Shown here in pieces: positions 60,343-64,000 of a stretch of DNA of 64,000 bases (its first letter is position 1; every line of letters begins with the position of its first letter). Under the pieces are notes generated by a model. It was not told where the DNA came from. It worked only from the letters and a program-made list of their open reading frames with translations, and searched no databases. The translations under genes and the position numbers were made by a program. Source of the DNA: Frateuria hangzhouensis (GTDB taxonomy: Bacteria > Pseudomonadota > Gammaproteobacteria > Xanthomonadales > Rhodanobacteraceae); contig NZ_JAPMIU010000001.1 in the NCBI RefSeq assembly GCF_026410505.1, forward strand, positions 124,001-188,000. Direction: 5' to 3'.

Positions 60343-62835
60343 CTACTTGGCGGATGGTTTCGGCAGCGCATAGGCGATCAGCGCATCGCCGATCTTCGTG
60401 CCCAGCGACCGGTGTCCGCCGGCCATCACCACCACGTACTGCCGGCCGGTCCGTTCGGAGACGTACGTCATCGGCGTCGCCTGCCCACCGGCCGGCAAGC
60501 GCGCCTGCCACAGCTTGTCGCCGGTACGCATGTCGTAGGCGCGCAGGTAGGCATCCAGCGTGCCGCTCAGGAACGCCACGCCACCGGCGGTGACCATCGG
60601 CCCGCCCAGGCTGGGTACGCCCAGCGGGAGCGGGATGCCGAACGGCGCCTGGTCCTCGATGGTGCCGTTCTTGTACATCCACACCTTCTGCATGGTGGTC
60701 AGGTCCACTGCCGCCAGGTAGCCCCACGGCGGCGCCTGGCATGGCACGCCGAAGGGCGACAACAAGGGACTGAGGTCGACCGCGAACGGCGTGCCCTTCA
60801 TCGGCTGCAGCCCGTGCTCGCTACCGTCGCCCTTCATGTCCCTGGCCTCCTCGCGCGGATACAACCTCGACACGAAGGCCATGTAACTGGGATTGAGGAT
60901 CGCCACCTGGCGCACCGGGTCGATCGCGATGCCGCCCCAGTCGAAAATGCCGTAGTCGCCCGGGTAGACCAGCGAGCCCTGCACCGAGGGCGGCGTGAAA
61001 ATGCCCTGGTAGCGCAGCCGCTTGAACGCAATGCGGCAGACCAGTTGGTCGTAGGGCGTGGTGCCCCACATGTCGGCCTCGCGCAGCGCTCGTTCGGGCG
61101 CGAAGCTGAGCGCGGAGAACGGCTGGGTCGGCGAAACGTGATCGCCCCTGGCGGCGCCCTGCGGCACCGGCCGTTCGGGTGCGGGCACCAGCAGGTGGCC
61201 ATCGCGCCGGTCCAGCACGTAGATGTCGCCGCGCTTGGTCGAGGTGACCAGCGCCGGCACCCTGCCCTGCGGCATGTCGAGGTCGACCAGCGTCGGCTGG
61301 CCGCCGATATCCATGTCCCACAGGTCGTGGTGCACGGTCTGGTAGACCCAGCGCACCTGGCCGGTGGCGATGTCCAGCGCCACGATCGCGCTGCTGTATT
61401 GCTCGCCCTGCGGGTCGCGCCGACCACCCCAGATGTCGGGCGTCTGGTTGCCCATCGGCAGGTAGACCAGGCCCAGCTTCTCGTCGACGCTGAACACGCT
61501 CCAGGCGTTGGGCGAATTGCGGATGTAGGTCTGCCCCGGCGGCAGCGGCCGGGTCTGGTCAGGCTCGGAGGGATCCCAGTTCCACCGCAGCCGGCCGGTG
61601 TCGATGTCATAGCCGCGGATCACGCCGGAGGGCTCGTCGGTGGAGGCGTTGTCGGTAACGCTGGCTCCCACGATCAGCACGTGGCGGGTGACCGTCGGCG
61701 GCGAGGTCGGGTTGAGGTAGCCCGGCTTCTTCATCGGCTGGTCGTGGTACAGCCCGATACTGCCGTTGTCGCCGAAGTCGCGGCAGGGTTGTCCGTTGTC
61801 GGCATTGATCGCCACGATGGTGGCATCGGCGGTGGGCGCGAAGATGCGTCGCGGGCAGGTGTCGACCTTGATCGCCGTGGGCGCGACCGCGCCCGCCGGC
61901 GTGGGCGCCGAGGCCGCGGCGGCCAGCGCGCGATCGGCCGGGAGCCCCATGGCCGCGGCCTGAGCGGCGTAGGCGCCGGAGTCATAATAGGCCACGCCGC
62001 GGCAGATCATGTGCTGATAGCCCTTGGCATCGCGATTGATGCGCGGGTCGAAGCGCCAGATCTCGCGACCCGTGTCCGGATTCAACGCGATCACGATGTT
62101 GTGCGGCGTGCACAGGTACAGCATGCCGTTGGCCTTGAGCGGCGTGACCTCGTTGGCGATCTCCCTGGGGTCGGCCGGGCCTGGCAAGTCGCCGGTGTGG
62201 AAGGTCCAGGCCACTGTTAACTTATCGACGTTCTGCGGCGTGATCTGGCGGGCGGGCGAATAACGGTCGCCGTAACCGGAATGGCCGTAGGCGGTCCAGT
62301 CCCCTGGCCGGGTCAATGGCGCCGCCGTCTCGCCGGTGGCGTTCATCCGCGCATCGGAGACCTGGCCCGGACGATCGTGCGGCGAGCGTACCAGCGAGAC
62401 CAGCCCGACCAGCAATGCGATCGCCACGGTGATCCCGATCGCCCAGCGCCCGCCACGCAACGAACCATCCGGTACGGCGCGGTGCGCAGCGTCGACCGCG
62501 CCCAGCCGGCGGTTGACGAACGGCAGCCACAGCCACAGCGCCAGCACGAACCACACATCCAGCCGCGGCAGCAGTTGCCACCAGTCCAGCCGGACCTCGT
62601 AAAGCGCCCACCCCGTGCTGCCCAGCAGCACCAGCGCATACAGCCACAACGCCAGCGTGCGTCCTGATCCCAGCAGCACGCCCGTGGCCACCAGGCCCAG
62701 CCCCGCGATCAGGTAGTACCCGGAGCCGCCCAACGCCAGCAGCCAGATGCCGCCGATAAGGAGAGCAAGGCCGAGCAGCACGAAGACGATGCCGGTAATG
62801 AACAGCAACGGGCCGGAACGCGACAGGCGGGCCAA
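60343..62835 (-). CDS. gcd: Membrane-bound PQQ-dependent glucose dehydrogenase
   Basis: 830 residues from a TTG at 62835 (GGGAG 7 nt upstream). About five N-terminal membrane helices (residues 8-150) anchor a periplasmic eight-bladed PQQ propeller (DWTAYGHSGYGDRYSPARQI, LKANGMLYLCTPHNIVIALNPDTGREIWRFDP, ending in GRQYVVVMAGGHRSLGTKIGDALIAYALP). It oxidises glucose and other aldoses to lactones in the periplasm and passes electrons to ubiquinone. E. coli Gcd has 796 residues. Its place beside the glucan-degrading genes suggests use of glucose released in the periplasm. PQQ biosynthesis genes are not in the window. Confidence 0.93.
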   Translation of the reverse strand: MARLSRSGPLLFITGIVFVLLGLALLIGGIWLLALGGSGYYLIAGLGLVATGVLLGSGRTLALWLYALVLLGSTGWALYEVRLDWWQLLPRLDVWFVLALWLWLPFVNRRLGAVDAAHRAVPDGSLRGGRWAIGITVAIALLVGLVSLVRSPHDRPGQVSDARMNATGETAAPLTRPGDWTAYGHSGYGDRYSPARQITPQNVDKLTVAWTFHTGDLPGPADPREIANEVTPLKANGMLYLCTPHNIVIALNPDTGREIWRFDPRINRDAKGYQHMICRGVAYYDSGAYAAQAAAMGLPADRALAAAASAPTPAGAVAPTAIKVDTCPRRIFAPTADATIVAINADNGQPCRDFGDNGSIGLYHDQPMKKPGYLNPTSPPTVTRHVLIVGASVTDNASTDEPSGVIRGYDIDTGRLRWNWDPSEPDQTRPLPPGQTYIRNSPNAWSVFSVDEKLGLVYLPMGNQTPDIWGGRRDPQGEQYSSAIVALDIATGQVRWVYQTVHHDLWDMDIGGQPTLVDLDMPQGRVPALVTSTKRGDIYVLDRRDGHLLVPAPERPVPQGAARGDHVSPTQPFSALSFAPERALREADMWGTTPYDQLVCRIAFKRLRYQGIFTPPSVQGSLVYPGDYGIFDWGGIAIDPVRQVAILNPSYMAFVSRLYPREEARDMKGDGSEHGLQPMKGTPFAVDLSPLLSPFGVPCQAPPWGYLAAVDLTTMQKVWMYKNGTIEDQAPFGIPLPLGVPSLGGPMVTAGGVAFLSGTLDAYLRAYDMRTGDKLWQARLPAGGQATPMTYVSERTGRQYVVVMAGGHRSLGTKIGDALIAYALPKPSAK

Positions 62836-62960
62836 GGCTTTTCTCCCGGTAGCGCGGCGGGGCCGCAACGGAAGCGCCGGTATAGCACCGGCTCCGCCCA
62901 GGCTGTGTTGATTGGGGTCGGTCGGGCGGAGATCAGCGAGAGGGCTTATCGGGCGGAATG

Positions 62961-63036
62961 TTGCAGGAGCCCACTTGTGGGCGATGCACTTTTGGTGGCA
63001 CCAGAGCCAGGCATCGCCCACAAGTGGGCTCTACAG
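62961..63036. repeat. Family 2 inverted repeat, copy 4
   Basis: TTGCAGGAGCCCACTTGTGG with complementary right arm CCACAAGTGGGCTCTACAG around a 28-nt centre, upstream of the glucose dehydrogenase. Confidence 0.8.
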
Positions 63037-63073
63037 GGTCTCGGCGCGGCCGGTATGGCTCGTACCGGACACG

Positions 63074-63101
63074 ATAAAAAAAGGCCGGCGATGCCGGCCT
63101 T
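63074..63101 (-). terminator. Rho-independent terminator of tRNA-Arg
   Basis: On the minus strand AAGGCCGGC pairs with GCCGGCCTT around an ATC loop and is followed by a run of T (63082-63076). It lies just after the tRNA 3' end. Confidence 0.88.
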
Positions 63102-63105
63102 CGAA

Positions 63106-63182
<77 letters not shown>

Positions 63183-63285
63183 GCGGCGCGGATTCTGGCA
63201 TGGATGGGCGCCCGGCGCGATTCCTGCCGGCGCGGAACCCTTGCGGGAGTGCCTTCGGGCGCGACCGGGCATGGTGGCCGCGTCC

Positions 63286-63352
63286 CCCTGCAGGAGCGCA
63301 CCTGTGCGTTACCGGGATGCATGGCGGTGCGCACAGCTGCGCTCCTGCAGGG
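63286..63352. repeat. Family 2 inverted repeat, copy 5
   Basis: CCTGCAGGAGCGCACCTGTG and its complement CAGCTGCGCTCCTGCAGG around a 26-nt centre. A decayed half-element (GCGGGAGTGCCTTCGGGCGC) precedes it at about 63243. Confidence 0.85.
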
Positions 63353-63444
63353 AGCCACGGGGAAGCAGCCGGAACCACCCTGCTAGAATGGCCGTTTCGC
63401 AATAGTCCGGCACGTCCAATGTGCCCGATCCAAAGGAGTCACGC

Positions 63445-64000
63445 ATGTCCCACGATATTCTCAAGGCGCTCGGCCTGGGCGATACGCAGTCCGGCACCTA
63501 TCTCGGCAACGGCGAGTGGTCCAAGACCACCGACGCCGGCACGCTCAAGCCGGTGAACCCGGCCACGGGCGAGGTGATCGCCACCGTGCACGCCTCCAGC
63601 GCGGCCGACTACGAGACCATCGTCAAGCGCGCGCAGGAAGCCTTCAAGGTCTGGCGCACCACCCCGGCGCCGCAGCGTGGCGAAGCCGTGCGCCTGTGCG
63701 GCGAAGCGCTGCGCAAGCACAAGGACGCGCTGGGCTCGCTGGTCGCGCTGGAGATGGGCAAGATCAAGCCCGAGGGCGACGGCGAAGTGCAGGAGATGAT
63801 CGACATCGCCGATTTCGCGGTCGGCCAGAGCCGCATGCTGCACGGTTACACCATGCATTCGGAGCGCCCCGGCCACCGCATGTACGAGCAGTACCAGCCG
63901 CTGGGTCTGGTCGGCATCATCAGCGCGTTCAACTTCCCGGTCGCCGTGTGGGCCTGGAACGCGATGCTGGCCGCCGCCTGCGGCGACATCTGCATCTGGA
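63445..64000 (+). CDS. Aldehyde dehydrogenase family protein (partial, ALDH7/AmaB-like)
   Basis: The first 185 residues are visible; the gene runs off the right edge before the catalytic Cys. The NAD-binding part contains [67 protein letters not shown] and [21 protein letters not shown]. The [12 protein letters not shown] motif is characteristic of ALDH7 (alpha-aminoadipic semialdehyde dehydrogenase, lysine breakdown). AAAGGAG precedes the ATG at 63445. Confidence 0.92.
   Translation, partial: MSHDILKALGLGDTQSGTYLGNGEWSKTTDAGTLKPVNPATGEVIATVHASSAADYETIVKRAQEAFKVWRTTPAPQRGEAVRLCGEALRKHKDALGSLVALEMGKIKPEGDGEVQEMIDIADFAVGQSRMLHGYTMHSERPGHRMYEQYQPLGLVGIISAFNFPVAVWAWNAMLAAACGDICIW

Overview
The window reads as chromosomal DNA of a high-GC gammaproteobacterium of the Xanthomonadales, most likely the Rhodanobacteraceae (Rhodanobacter/Dyella/Luteibacter type). 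The grounds are: strong GC bias at third codon positions, an RNase D next to a tRNA, carbohydrate-type TonB-dependent receptors paired with tryptophan-halogenase homologues, two families of short palindromic intergenic repeats, and a PQQ glucose dehydrogenase. The assignment is inferred from gene content; no rRNA or other phylogenetic marker lies in the window.

Layout. (1) 1-2.35 kb is core genome: the N-terminal part of a membrane-anchored TPR-like protein (minus strand, runs off the left edge), rnd (RNase D) and tRNA-Ala(CGC) with its promoter and terminator. (2) 2.4-31.4 kb looks accessory and is rich in redox, detoxification and regulatory genes: three LysR regulators, SDR and NmrA-like NAD(P)-binding proteins, an Ohr/OsmC peroxidase, an AhpD-like protein, cupin, two alpha/beta hydrolases, a solitary cytochrome b, a PAS histidine kinase divergent from a winged-helix/STAND-ATPase regulator, an HD-domain protein, and two ThuA-like proteins of unknown function. 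Several genes are present as diverged pairs (LysR, NmrA-like, ThuA-like). It ends with an EmrAB-TolC-type efflux operon, a TetR-like gene, a gene that joins an unknown N-terminal domain to a TetR-type effector domain, a patatin-like lipoprotein and a tiny charged-protein gene. (3) 31.5-60.2 kb is a large alpha-glucan and beta-glucoside utilisation region: GH13, GH31, GH3 and six-hairpin glycosidases, two TonB-dependent receptors, two flavin-dependent halogenase homologues, two MFS sugar transporters and two LacI regulators. (4) 60.3-64 kb holds a PQQ glucose dehydrogenase, tRNA-Arg(CCT) and the start of an aldehyde dehydrogenase.

How the sugar region probably works: oligosaccharides enter through the TonB receptors, are cut in the periplasm by secreted GH13, GH31, CGTase-like and six-hairpin enzymes, cross the inner membrane by the MFS carriers and are finished by a cytoplasmic GH13 alpha-glucosidase. 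Two distinct LacI-type operators are visible. ATGAATACGTATGCA occurs four times, always in the same orientation relative to the downstream gene, in front of the alpha-glucan genes. TGACAGCGCTGTCA occurs twice between the second halogenase and the second receptor, and once before the GH3 beta-glucosidase. They appear to define two regulons.

Two dispersed inverted-repeat families punctuate regions 3 and 4. One of them supplies the stop codons of two genes and is read through in frame at the 5' end of a third.
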